64,000 nucleotides of DNA, from contig JACPAK010000003.1 in NCBI GenBank assembly GCA_016180845.1, positions 124,001-188,000 of the forward strand, given 5' to 3'. Shown one piece after another: positions 50,784 to 58,620 of the stretch (positions are counted from its first letter, which is position 1; each line of letters starts with the position of its first letter). A model generated the notes under the pieces. It searched no databases. It was not told the DNA's origin and saw only the letters and a list, made by a program, of their open reading frames with translations. The position numbers and the translations under genes are program-made. Origin of the DNA: Deltaproteobacteria bacterium (GTDB lineage Bacteria; UBA10199; JACPAL01).

Positions 50784-51464
50784 TCATTCTTCTGACAGCC
50801 CATGGAGAAGAACTACCCATTCTCCTTTTGCTGGAATTAATTTTATTTGATCCTCCAGGGAAGAAAGCCCTCCCCGAAATACCTTCTCATGAATCTTGGT
50901 CAGCTCATGGACAAGGACAGCAAACCGATCCCCAAAAATCTGATAGAGAAGCCTCACCGTCTTTGTGATACGAAAAGGGGACTCATAAAAAACAACGGTC
51001 GCCGACTCCTCGCGAAGAGATTCAAGCAATTTTTTCTTCTTCCCTTCCTTTTGGGGAAGAAAACCGACAAAGTGAAATTGATCGGTCGGCAATCCCGCTA
51101 CCGATAAGGCAGTCATCACCGCCGACGACCCCGGAATCGGAACAACCGAAATCCCCTTTTCTATTGCCGCCACCACAAGATTGTAACCTGGATCAGAAAT
51201 CCCCGGTGTTCCAGCATCAGAAATAAGGGCAATATTTTTCCCATCTAAAAGCTGATGAATGAGCATCTCCCCCTTCACTAATTTATTATGTTCAAAATAA
51301 CTCGTAAGAGGTTTCGAGATCCCATAGTGATTGAGAAGTTTCTGGCTGTGCCGCGTGTCTTCGCAGGCGATGAGGTCGACCTCCTTGAGAGTTCGAATTG
51401 CCCGGAGGGTGATGTCTTCCAAATTCCCGATCGGGGTGGCGACTATAAAAAGAGTTCCTGTCAT
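50784..51464 (-). CDS. rsmI: 16S rRNA (cytidine1402-2'-O)-methyltransferase
   Basis: A 226-residue tetrapyrrole-methylase-fold enzyme. Signatures: FIVATPIGNLEDITLRAI, ACEDTRHS, ISDAGTPGISDPG, and PTDQFHFVGFLP. It lacks the C-terminal extension found in longer members (about 280), which is common. Start overlaps vapC stop (ATGA), so it is read from the vapBC transcript or promoter region. Confidence 0.96.
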   Translation of the reverse strand: MTGTLFIVATPIGNLEDITLRAIRTLKEVDLIACEDTRHSQKLLNHYGISKPLTSYFEHNKLVKGEMLIHQLLDGKNIALISDAGTPGISDPGYNLVVAAIEKGISVVPIPGSSAVMTALSVAGLPTDQFHFVGFLPQKEGKKKKLLESLREESATVVFYESPFRITKTVRLLYQIFGDRFAVLVHELTKIHEKVFRGGLSSLEDQIKLIPAKGEWVVLLHGLSEE

Positions 51465-51832
51465 GAAAAGAACTGGATTCCCTCAAACGGGTAGTCTTTT
51501 CGATTCCCTGTCAGGAGGGTACAATTTTCCTCTAACGCCGTCGCGGCAATCAGACAATCGGGCAGAAGAACCCGTGAATGCCTTCGCCGTAATGCGCCGG
51601 CACGGCGGGCAATCGATTCACTGACAGTGATCAAGGTGAACCCTGAAATGAGATCCTCCGTAACCGCTGCCTCCGAGAGTTTCATCCCCGCAAGAAGTTC
51701 CGCCACGGTTACTACCGAGAGATAAAGGTCACCCGTTTGAAGTGCATTCTCCAGCAAACGCTTTGCAGTCTCCTTTTTTCTTAAGAAGTCAATCAAGATA
51801 TCGGTGTCAATAAGGGTCTTTTGAAGATGCAT
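51461..51832 (-). CDS. vapC: VapC-type PIN-domain toxin
   Basis: A 123-residue PIN nuclease. Acidic residues of the active site are in LIDTDILIDFL (first Asp), VAELLAGM (Glu), and LLPDCLIAATA (Asp), with TGNRKDY near the end. Five bases after the antitoxin stop, and coupled to rsmI. VapC toxins cleave tRNA or rRNA; the target here is unknown. Confidence 0.88.
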   Translation of the reverse strand: MHLQKTLIDTDILIDFLRKKETAKRLLENALQTGDLYLSVVTVAELLAGMKLSEAAVTEDLISGFTLITVSESIARRAGALRRRHSRVLLPDCLIAATALEENCTLLTGNRKDYPFEGIQFFS

Positions 51833-51837
51833 GGCGC

Positions 51838-52074
51838 TTAGAAGGAACGTTCCCGACGAAGTTTACGAACGAAAGATCGTGCCGATCGTAAATTCTTATG
51901 CCCCCCCCAGGCTCCAAAGCTTGCTTTCAGTGTCGCCTTGAGCTTACGGCGTTTAAGCTCGAGCTTAAGGGCATTGGTCACTACCTGACTCTGTTCACCA
52001 CGAGGAACGAGCCGCCGGAGGTCGTCAAGCACCTCTTGGGGAATAAGAAAATTAGCCTGCCGCACTGATTCCAT
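51838..52074 (-). CDS. vapB: VapB-type antitoxin
   Basis: A 78-residue DNA-binding antitoxin, RHH-like (ANFLIPQEVLDDLRRLVPRGEQSQVV) with a basic C terminus. The ATG at 52074 has AGGA eight bases upstream, and a longer frame to 52098 lacks one. It precedes vapC by five bases and is expected to autoregulate the pair. Confidence 0.75.
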   Translation of the reverse strand: MESVRQANFLIPQEVLDDLRRLVPRGEQSQVVTNALKLELKRRKLKATLKASFGAWGGHKNLRSARSFVRKLRRERSF

Positions 52075-52143
52075 AGATATCTTCCTAGGATAAATCATAG
52101 GATATTGACTAGACTGATGTCAATGTTCAAAATGAAACCGTCG

Positions 52144-52191
52144 CACCTTCCTCGCGATCGGATAGCGCCGGCCAATGCCGAAAGCATTTGA
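52144..52191 (-). pseudogene. Remnant resembling the nadE 3' end
   Basis: Sixteen codons (SNAFGIGRRYPIARKV) match the NadE C terminus at 55407-55454, with 42 of 48 bases identical and several differences silent. No flanking NadE sequence remains; the frame continues to RRFHFEH and a stop. Confidence 0.65.
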
Positions 52192-52217
52192 GCCAGCTCC
52201 CTCTCAAAATGATAATA

Positions 52218-52243
52218 TCAAAATGATAATTTTATCAATTTGA
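52218..52243. promoter_or_regulatory. Dyad, probable activator-binding site upstream of the 52361 gene
   Basis: TCAAAATGATAA, TT, TTATCAATTTGA (11 of 12 pairing), with a second copy of the left arm at 52204-52215. Matches the dyad at 20571-20597 in sequence and in distance to its -24/-12 motif. Confidence 0.6.
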
Positions 52244-52309
52244 GAATCGTTCGATTGGAATGCTTTTTTCATGACATCAATGATTCCATCAAGTTAACCC
52301 ACTGGTGAC

Positions 52310-52325
52310 TGGCATGCTAATTGCC
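52310..52325 (+). promoter_or_regulatory. Sigma-54 promoter of the DUF4215 secreted protein
   Basis: TGGCATG, CTAA, TTGCC: GG and GC at the right spacing, with two mismatches only. Transcription would start near 52335, 26 bases before the ATG. Confidence 0.65.
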
Positions 52326-52360
52326 CTCACCGTGGCACCATCTATGCAGTAGCTACCCGC

Positions 52361-54505
52361 ATGAAACAAACTATTCTCCTTTTGCTTGTTCTCTTAATAT
52401 CAGGCCCTGATCTAGTGGCTCAGGAGTCGAGTTTTGAAATGACCCTGGATCCCGTCGCGGGAATCCTCTGTCACAGAGAAACTTCAGGAGAAAATACCTG
52501 CACTCAATGTACTGCTGATGGTCTTTGTAAAGGAGCTTTTGGAGTTACTTCATTCAGTTATCAGTTTTTGGCCGGAAACTTTTCGGAATTCACTGTTATC
52601 AATAATATGGGCGTCGTTTATCGATTTGATATCTCTTTCGATGCCACTGACAACTTTTATGTCTTTGTCATCAACGGTCTCAACTTTGCGTATTTTCTCT
52701 TTGATTCCAGTCTGGGACTCTACGTCATCGATCCTGCCCGAATTTGTCGGGAATGTCTTATCAGCATATCTGTTTGCGGCAATGGAATCGTCGAGGGGGA
52801 GGAGCAATGCGATGACGGCAACTCAGTCTCTGGAGACGGCTGCGAATATGGCTGTACCCTCGCTCCACGATGTACCGACCCTGATCTTTTAGAACCCGAC
52901 GGCGGGGTTTTAGTACAGACCACGGTGGTCGGATTTGACGAGCAGGAGAGATGGAGCCACCTGAACGACACTTGCACCAGTGCGGAAATTCTTTCTGAGG
53001 CGCACTGCGAGGGGGGAGACAACTCGTTTGTCACGTCATCTGATATTTCTTGCAGCTACTTCAATACGGCAACCACAATCTACAAATGTTCTGCCGGTGC
53101 GTGTGTGCCGGACGGTGATGATGCTGATAACGACGGGATCCTGGATAGTTCGGATAACTGTCGTCTGTTGGCCAACCCGGATCAAATGGATGCCGACGGT
53201 AACGGGATTGGCGATGCCTGCTGGGTAACTTTCTTGGCCCAAGAGGAAATTGATAGTGGCCCACCGGATACGCATGGGGCGGTCGGCCCTCGTCACATCG
53301 TCTCTCTCTCCAATTCGTTTGGTGATGTTGAGGGATTCTTCCTAGTCCAAGATAAGGAGGGGAATATTATCACACCGGTGATCACCCAGACCAGATTTTG
53401 GAACGAGGGGCTCGGCCTGAGTCGAGAAGGTTATGTAGATTCCAGGATCTTTTTTGATGAACTGAGTCAACGCTGGATCGCCCTGGGGATGCCGGATGTT
53501 CATGGCATTGCCCTTGCGGTGAGTGAGACGGATGACCCGACAGGAAACTGGTACTTCAGGTATTACACGGATGTAGGGGGCACTGATTTTCCCCGCCTTG
53601 GGTTTAACAGGAATTGGATCGTTGTCGTCATTGGAGGTCCAACCCTCCTCGTCTTTAACAAGGGTGAGGTACTCAACAACATCTGGCCAGACTCACCCCT
53701 CACCCTGTCGGGTCTTGATTGCGGTAGTCATACACATCCAGTCATGACCTATGACCCTGAGGAACCGGATCTCTATTTAGTGGCTAGTTGTAACAGTTAT
53801 TATGGGCCAACACCCCGACTTCGCGTTCAAAAGCTATCCGGTCCCGTTGACAGTCCGACCGTAAGCCCCTTGGAGACCCCATCGGGGGGCGAAGGATTTT
53901 TTGAAATCGGGGCAAGGTTGAGTTTTGATCGCACTGAAACGGGGGCGACTCAACGTGATTCAGCGACACGGATTAGTACCATCGAATCTAATATTGCGAC
54001 ATCCCCCGTCCTGCGCAACGGGCGTATCTGGGCCACCCTGCGAAGTGTCATGCCGCTCAGCGGGCCGATCGAGCGGACCACCGTCTCCTGGTTCGAGATC
54101 GATCCCAACTCAAGCCCGGCGGTCCTCGTCCAGGAGGGACTCATCGAAACACCGGGGATGTACTACTACTTCCCCTCGATCGCCGTCGATGCGGATAACA
54201 ATGTGGCGATCGGCTTCAGTGGTTCCGGTGTCGATAACTATCCAGGGGCCTATTATGCCATCCATAGGAATACCGATCCCGCCGGTATCGTAAGCACACT
54301 CTCCGTCTATAAAGAGGGAGAAATGCCTTACCGAGATTTGTCTGTGGGAAACGCCCCTTGGGGGGACTATAGTGCGACGGTCCCGGACCCTGTTGAACCG
54401 AATGTCTTTTGGACTATCCAGGAATACAGCGCCGCAGTGCCAATATGGGACGGAACAATGAGAGGCCGGTGGCACACGCAGTGGCTTAAATTTATGAGCC
54501 CGTGA
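52361..54505 (+). CDS. Secreted protein with DUF4215 and thrombospondin type 3 repeats
   Basis: A 714-residue exported protein. Signal peptide residues 1-20 (cleaved after LVAQ). Residues about 135-180 contain a DUF4215 (Myxococcus Cys-rich) repeat: CGNGIVEGEEQCDDGNSVSGDGCEYGC (read in parts). Residues about 250-287 are a Ca-binding thrombospondin type 3 repeat (DGDDADNDGILDSSDNC, DADGNGIGDAC). The C-terminal about 430 residues read as a beta-propeller-like region (blocks of DPTGNWYFRYYT, NPSSP..). Probably surface-located, Ca-stabilised. Preceded by a sigma-54 promoter. Confidence 0.85.
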   Translation: MKQTILLLLVLLISGPDLVAQESSFEMTLDPVAGILCHRETSGENTCTQCTADGLCKGAFGVTSFSYQFLAGNFSEFTVINNMGVVYRFDISFDATDNFYVFVINGLNFAYFLFDSSLGLYVIDPARICRECLISISVCGNGIVEGEEQCDDGNSVSGDGCEYGCTLAPRCTDPDLLEPDGGVLVQTTVVGFDEQERWSHLNDTCTSAEILSEAHCEGGDNSFVTSSDISCSYFNTATTIYKCSAGACVPDGDDADNDGILDSSDNCRLLANPDQMDADGNGIGDACWVTFLAQEEIDSGPPDTHGAVGPRHIVSLSNSFGDVEGFFLVQDKEGNIITPVITQTRFWNEGLGLSREGYVDSRIFFDELSQRWIALGMPDVHGIALAVSETDDPTGNWYFRYYTDVGGTDFPRLGFNRNWIVVVIGGPTLLVFNKGEVLNNIWPDSPLTLSGLDCGSHTHPVMTYDPEEPDLYLVASCNSYYGPTPRLRVQKLSGPVDSPTVSPLETPSGGEGFFEIGARLSFDRTETGATQRDSATRISTIESNIATSPVLRNGRIWATLRSVMPLSGPIERTTVSWFEIDPNSSPAVLVQEGLIETPGMYYYFPSIAVDADNNVAIGFSGSGVDNYPGAYYAIHRNTDPAGIVSTLSVYKEGEMPYRDLSVGNAPWGDYSATVPDPVEPNVFWTIQEYSAAVPIWDGTMRGRWHTQWLKFMSP

Positions 54506-54511
54506 TGAACC

Positions 54512-54547
54512 TTATTCAATCTTCCTCGCGATCGCGTATAATCTGGG
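54512..54547 (-). pseudogene. Third fragment with the nadE-end motif
   Basis: Codons RLYAIARKIE and stop recall RRYPIARKV of NadE, sharing the 14-base core CTTCCTCGCGATCG (plus strand). Weaker than the 52144 copy and possibly chance. Confidence 0.3.
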
Positions 54548-54620
54548 AACCTGATGCAATTACGAATCGACCGACTGCTGCAGCACCGACACGTCGTAAC
54601 CATTTGGGGTTATTTTCTTC

Positions 54621-54914
54621 TCAGGAAATGATTTCATAATTTTTCTCGATCACCTTGCGAAATTCATCGCTGACCCTGTTCCATTCTACCAGATCGACCC
54701 GAATCGGCAGGTCCGATTTCTCAAACGCCTCACGGAGACGACTCAATGTTTTGAGGTCAAGGGGGTGATCGGCAACGACGGCGAGATCAAGGTCGGAGTG
54801 GGGTTTTGCGGTGCCGGTGACTCGCGAACCAAAGACCCGAACCTCATATCCAGGAATCACATCGGCAAGGATCCGACGGACTGCTTTGAGGTCATGGGGG
54901 GACAGATCAATCAT
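54621..54914 (-). CDS. Minimal nucleotidyltransferase (MntA-type antitoxin)
   Basis: A 97-residue MNT protein with the exact GS-x10-DxD motif: G29-S30 and D41-L-D43, then VDLVEW. No HTH is attached, unlike the 6663 homologue. Its ATG overlaps the HEPN gene's stop (ATGA). In this pair the toxin gene comes first, the reverse of the other MNT/HEPN locus. It is expected to AMPylate the toxin Tyr. Confidence 0.85.
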   Translation of the reverse strand: MIDLSPHDLKAVRRILADVIPGYEVRVFGSRVTGTAKPHSDLDLAVVADHPLDLKTLSRLREAFEKSDLPIRVDLVEWNRVSDEFRKVIEKNYEIIS

Positions 54915-55324
54915 GCAGTCTTTGATTTTAGTCTTTGCAGCAGATCCTGGGCATCCCGCAAGAATCCCTTCGCCCCTTCGTAAACGCGTTCGGCCACGGC
55001 ACCATCGTAGGTGTGAACCGTCAGATTCCGCTTCTCAAGATAACCAAACCACGCATTAGGATCACGAATCAGGCCCTGTTCAAATCCGACGCGAAAGAGC
55101 TGCTTCGTCGTGAACCCATCAACTTTTTCAAGGCTGTAGTTTTCGAGATAACGCTTCAGCAGTTTCCAGGATAATTCAAAACTAAACTCAAAAGCCTGGA
55201 TCACCGCAGCCCGGAATTGCTCACGCAACTCGTTGTCTTTTTGACTTTCGATGGAGGCAAGATACTGAAGGCCTCTCTCAAGCTGATTCAACGCCTTTTC
55301 AAGCGGGGTAAGGATTAATTTCAT
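54911..55324 (-). CDS. HEPN-domain toxin (HepT/HI0074-like), second copy
   Basis: A 137-residue helical HEPN protein. R-x4-H-x-Y is intact at R99, H104, Y106 (RNLTVHTY), with the AFEFSFELSWKLLKRYLE signature helix of the HI0074 class before it. The partner MNT gene follows with an ATGA overlap. It has a well-formed RNase motif, so it is probably a functional toxin. Confidence 0.85.
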   Translation of the reverse strand: MKLILTPLEKALNQLERGLQYLASIESQKDNELREQFRAAVIQAFEFSFELSWKLLKRYLENYSLEKVDGFTTKQLFRVGFEQGLIRDPNAWFGYLEKRNLTVHTYDGAVAERVYEGAKGFLRDAQDLLQRLKSKTA

Positions 55325-55403
55325 GGCCCGGTTTTACGAAAAAGATTGGCCCATGTCGAGCTTTTCCGCGAAGACCCACGCCCAGGCAAGCCATCCTCCA
55401 AAG

Positions 55404-57050
55404 TCAAACCTTCCTCGCGATCGGATAGCGCCGACCGATACCGAACGCCTTTGAAGTGACCCGAATTCCAAGGGCTGCTTGACGGCGTTTGTATTCATTG
55501 CGGTCGACATTTCGAAGGACCCACCGGACGGTCTTGCGCGGAAATCCCGACGCCACGATCTCGTCCTCCATCCTGTGTTCCTCGATGTAGGCCTTCAAGA
55601 TCTTGTCGAGGATTTCATAGGGAGGGAGTGTGTCTTGATCGGTCTGATTCGGTCGGAGTTCCGCCGTCGGGGCCTTTGTAAAAACGCGCTCAGGGATAAT
55701 CTCTCTCTTTCGATTGATCCAACGAGACAGATCATAAACCATCTGTTTCGGGAGATCCGAAATCACCGCAAGTCCGCCGCTCATGTCTCCATAAAGCGTG
55801 CAGTAACCGACAGCGAGCTCGGATTTATTCCCCGTGGTGAGAGTCAGGTATCCATCACGATTTGAAAGCGCCATCAGGAGATTGCCACGAATCCTCGCCT
55901 GCAGATTTTCATCGGCAACGTCCGGCTGTTTTTTAAGACGACTGAATTGCCGTCGATAGCTGTTATAAATCGAAGTGATTGAGATTGTCTTCATGGAGAT
56001 TTTGAGTGTGGCGGCCAATCGACGTGCATCCTCCACGCTCTCTCGGCTCGAATACGGGGACGGCATGATAACCCCCAGAAGATTTCGTCTCCCCAACGCC
56101 TCAGCAGCGAGCACAGCGGTCAATGAAGAATCGATTCCGCCGGATAAGCCGAGTACTACTTTTTTGAAACCGCACTTTCGGACATAGTCACGAATCCCAA
56201 GAACCAGAGCATGGTAGACAGATTCCAGATCATCTTTTTCCTCGAATCCCCCCACCCCCCCTTTGACAAAGGGGGGCAAGGGGGGATTTTTCATATCAAC
56301 AACAACCAAATCTTCAGCAAACGCCCTTCCTTGCCCGATCACTTTGCCCTCGGCATCCACAGCCAAACTTCGACCATCAAAAACGAGTTCGTCATTCCCT
56401 CCGACCAGATTGACGTAAAAGAAAGGGCGGCGGTTCCGAACCGCATGAGCCCGGATCATCTCACGACGGAGTTTCTCTCGACCGATTGAGTAGGGAGAAC
56501 AGGAAAGATTGAGGCAGAAATCAGCACCGGCTTTCACCTGTTCCGCGATTGGATCCCGCTCATAGAGTGGTCTCTGCCAGAATGATTGGGCATTCCAGGC
56601 ATCCTCACAAATAGAGATGCCGATTTTGGCACCATGCCATTCCCAAAGCCCAACTTTCTGGCCCGGGGCAAAATAGCGCCCCTCATCAAAGACATCGTAG
56701 GTGGGGAGAAGCATTTTGACATAGCGCCCTTTCAACTCGCCGTTCTCAAAAAGGGCACAGAAATTGAGGAGCCCTTTGCCCCCCTCTTTTTTGTTCCGAT
56801 CGAGATAGCCGACAATCACACCGATCCCCTGCGAAAGACGGGCAATCGACTGAAGCGCCTTCAAGTTCGCATCAATAAAACCGGGGTTCTCAACCAGATC
56901 GCGTGGAGGATAACCGGTCGTCGTCATCTCGGGAAAGGCGATGAGCTCGGCTCCCAAGTCCTTTGCCTTTTGAATCTGGCGGGCAACCTTGCGAACGGTT
57001 CCCTCAAAATCACCGACTGTCGTATTGATTTGGGCTAGCGCAATTTTCAC
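55404..57050 (-). CDS. nadE: Glutamine-dependent NAD+ synthetase with in-frame repeat insertion
   Basis: A 548-residue two-domain enzyme. The CN-hydrolase domain (1-250) supplies ammonia: E41 in FPEMTTTGYPP, K112, and C148 in SICEDAW. The synthetase domain has P-loop SGGIDSSL and TTGNKSELAVGYCTLYGD. Residues about 254-269 (NPPLPPFVKGGVGGFE) between the domains are encoded by the palindromic element at 56247-56290. The linker position would be tolerated. Overlaps the next gene's stop by four bases. C-terminal end AFGIGRRYPIARKV recurs as remnants at 52144 and 54512. Confidence 0.97.
   Translation of the reverse strand: MKIALAQINTTVGDFEGTVRKVARQIQKAKDLGAELIAFPEMTTTGYPPRDLVENPGFIDANLKALQSIARLSQGIGVIVGYLDRNKKEGGKGLLNFCALFENGELKGRYVKMLLPTYDVFDEGRYFAPGQKVGLWEWHGAKIGISICEDAWNAQSFWQRPLYERDPIAEQVKAGADFCLNLSCSPYSIGREKLRREMIRAHAVRNRRPFFYVNLVGGNDELVFDGRSLAVDAEGKVIGQGRAFAEDLVVVDMKNPPLPPFVKGGVGGFEEKDDLESVYHALVLGIRDYVRKCGFKKVVLGLSGGIDSSLTAVLAAEALGRRNLLGVIMPSPYSSRESVEDARRLAATLKISMKTISITSIYNSYRRQFSRLKKQPDVADENLQARIRGNLLMALSNRDGYLTLTTGNKSELAVGYCTLYGDMSGGLAVISDLPKQMVYDLSRWINRKREIIPERVFTKAPTAELRPNQTDQDTLPPYEILDKILKAYIEEHRMEDEIVASGFPRKTVRWVLRNVDRNEYKRRQAALGIRVTSKAFGIGRRYPIARKV
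56247..56290. repeat. Palindromic PPFxKGG-type element inside nadE
   Basis: A 44-base stretch with core CCCCCCCTTTG, A, CAAAGGGGGG, then CAAGGGGGGATTT that pairs with AATCCCCCC at its left. Related to the 34234 element in folC. It keeps the reading frame. Confidence 0.75.
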
Positions 57051-58060
57051 AGTACCCCCGCCTTCTTTAGCTCTCTCATTCTCTTCTTGCTGTAACCCAA
57101 CCTTCTCAAGACTTGTCGGTTATCACGCCCCATAGGGGGCAGATGCTCCCCACTCTTCCTCAAACCACAAGCCTCAGTCACGCTCAGAACCGGCGAGAGA
57201 CAGAAGTCATGACTTTGCGACAAACGCCCCCATTCCCTCGCATTTTTTTGACGAAAGATTCTCTGTAAATCCTCCTGATCCCATCCTTGCGTTATCCCAA
57301 TCTTCTTTCCCAACAGCCTGGAGAAGTTTCGAATGAACTTCGGCTCTAGCGCCGCAAAGGCGATATGTTTTTTATCCCTCGTTTTATAGACACCGTAATT
57401 AGGGAGTCCACGCAGAGGGGCGGATCCCCCTTCCGATTGGTAGAGACTGGCAAGTTCCTCTCCTGCCTCCATCATCGATGTCTGAATCCATCGGCCCCGT
57501 TTCCTGAACTCTCTCTCATAAAGCGCGCTAAGAATCAGAAAAGCGGCGCGATAGCCAGCGGCCAAATCCACAACTTGAAAATCCGGAATAACCGGCTCCC
57601 CTCGTTGGTCCGTAATCAAAGAAAGAAGACCCGAGAGTGCGAGATAATTCAGGTCATGCCCGGCAAGACGATTTTTTTGCCCGGCCCCGGTGATCGAGCA
57701 CAAAATGATCTTTCGATTCCATTTTTGAAGAACGGGGAAACCAATCCCCAATCTTTTCAAAGTCCCCGGTCTAAAATTTTCCAGAACGACATCGGCCTTT
57801 TGAACAAGTCTCCGAAAGATATTTTTCCCATCCTGCTTGGAAAGATCGAGCGCCATGAACTCCTTGCCTCGATGAAGTTCCGCAAAATGTCCAAGTTCTA
57901 CAAACTCATGTCCGCCGGTCAAGGCACGATAGTAGTCGCCAACTCCCGGTTGTTCGATTTTGATGACACGCGCCCCCTGTTTGGCCAAGAGGAGTGAAGT
58001 AAAGCCTCCGGGAAGGAGGCGGGAGATATCGAGAATGACAATGCCGCGGAGAGGTTTCAC
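57047..58060 (-). CDS. CoA-transferase family III protein, methylacyl-CoA racemase-like
   Basis: A 337-residue enzyme of the CaiB/BaiF class. The racemase segment AGHDLNYLALSGLL (His and Asp of the alpha-methylacyl-CoA racemase site) and PGVGDYYRALTGG are visible, with EQPG near the CoA site. The start is given as GTG 58060, two bases after the SCP2 stop; an ATG at 58090 overlaps SCP2 and is an alternative. Its position beside an SCP2 protein suggests metabolism of branched-chain or sterol-like acyl-CoA. Confidence 0.88.
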   Translation of the reverse strand: MKPLRGIVILDISRLLPGGFTSLLLAKQGARVIKIEQPGVGDYYRALTGGHEFVELGHFAELHRGKEFMALDLSKQDGKNIFRRLVQKADVVLENFRPGTLKRLGIGFPVLQKWNRKIILCSITGAGQKNRLAGHDLNYLALSGLLSLITDQRGEPVIPDFQVVDLAAGYRAAFLILSALYEREFRKRGRWIQTSMMEAGEELASLYQSEGGSAPLRGLPNYGVYKTRDKKHIAFAALEPKFIRNFSRLLGKKIGITQGWDQEDLQRIFRQKNAREWGRLSQSHDFCLSPVLSVTEACGLRKSGEHLPPMGRDNRQVLRRLGYSKKRMRELKKAGVL

Positions 58061-58061
58061 C

Positions 58062-58382
58062 CTACAATATCTTCTGAAGCTTGAGTGCAAGACCCATATT
58101 CCCTTGGACCTTTAATTTACCGGTCATAAAGGCCAGTTGGGGATTGAGTTTTCCTTCAAGCAATTTTACAAAATTTTCATCGGACATCTTGACGGTGCAG
58201 TTTGCCTTGCCAGAGGCCCCTTTCTTGACCTTGCCACCTGGCACCGTCAGATCGAGTGTCCAGACGCCACCACTATCGCCAGTAATCTCAAATTCATAGA
58301 CCGCATTAATCCCGGACAATGTTTCCTTTCTCTTCTCCAGATTTTGAGGAACCGTTTTTTCAAAATACTCTTTTGGGGTCAT
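58062..58382 (-). CDS. SCP2 sterol-carrier domain protein
   Basis: A 106-residue SCP2-type lipid carrier. Signatures: GGVWTLDLTVPGG, ANCTVKMSDENFVKLLEGKLNPQLAFMTGKLKVQGNMG, read in pieces. The ATG at 58382 has AGGAGG before it; a frame extending to 58415 lacks one. Such carriers present lipids or acyl-CoA to enzymes like the racemase-like neighbour. Confidence 0.92.
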   Translation of the reverse strand: MTPKEYFEKTVPQNLEKRKETLSGINAVYEFEITGDSGGVWTLDLTVPGGKVKKGASGKANCTVKMSDENFVKLLEGKLNPQLAFMTGKLKVQGNMGLALKLQKIL

Positions 58383-58390
58383 GGAGCCTC

Positions 58391-58612
58391 CTAACCGAAC
58401 AACCTGCCAATCCACTGGATAAAAATCAAGGAGAGAAAAAACTTTCCGGCCAGTGGTGAGCGTCTCAAGAAAAGAAAAAAGAAGACGACAAGGGGCCAGA
58501 TCGGGAATGAAGCGAATGACTCACTCCACTTCATCTGAAGGGCATACCATAAAGCATGCAGGAACCCGCATCCAGGACACGGCAGTTCTAAAAAGAATCT
58601 AACGAGACACAT
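58391..58612 (-). CDS. DUF2752 small membrane protein
   Basis: A 73-residue protein with two hydrophobic segments. The motif LPCPGCGFLHALW is the Cys-rich signature of DUF2752. The ATG at 58612 is chosen over a TTG at 58618; no ribosome site precedes either. It shares the minus strand with SCP2 (eight-base gap). Function unknown for the family. Confidence 0.7.
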   Translation of the reverse strand: MCLVRFFLELPCPGCGFLHALWYALQMKWSESFASFPIWPLVVFFFLFLRRSPLAGKFFLSLIFIQWIGRLFG

Positions 58613-58620
58613 ATACAAAA

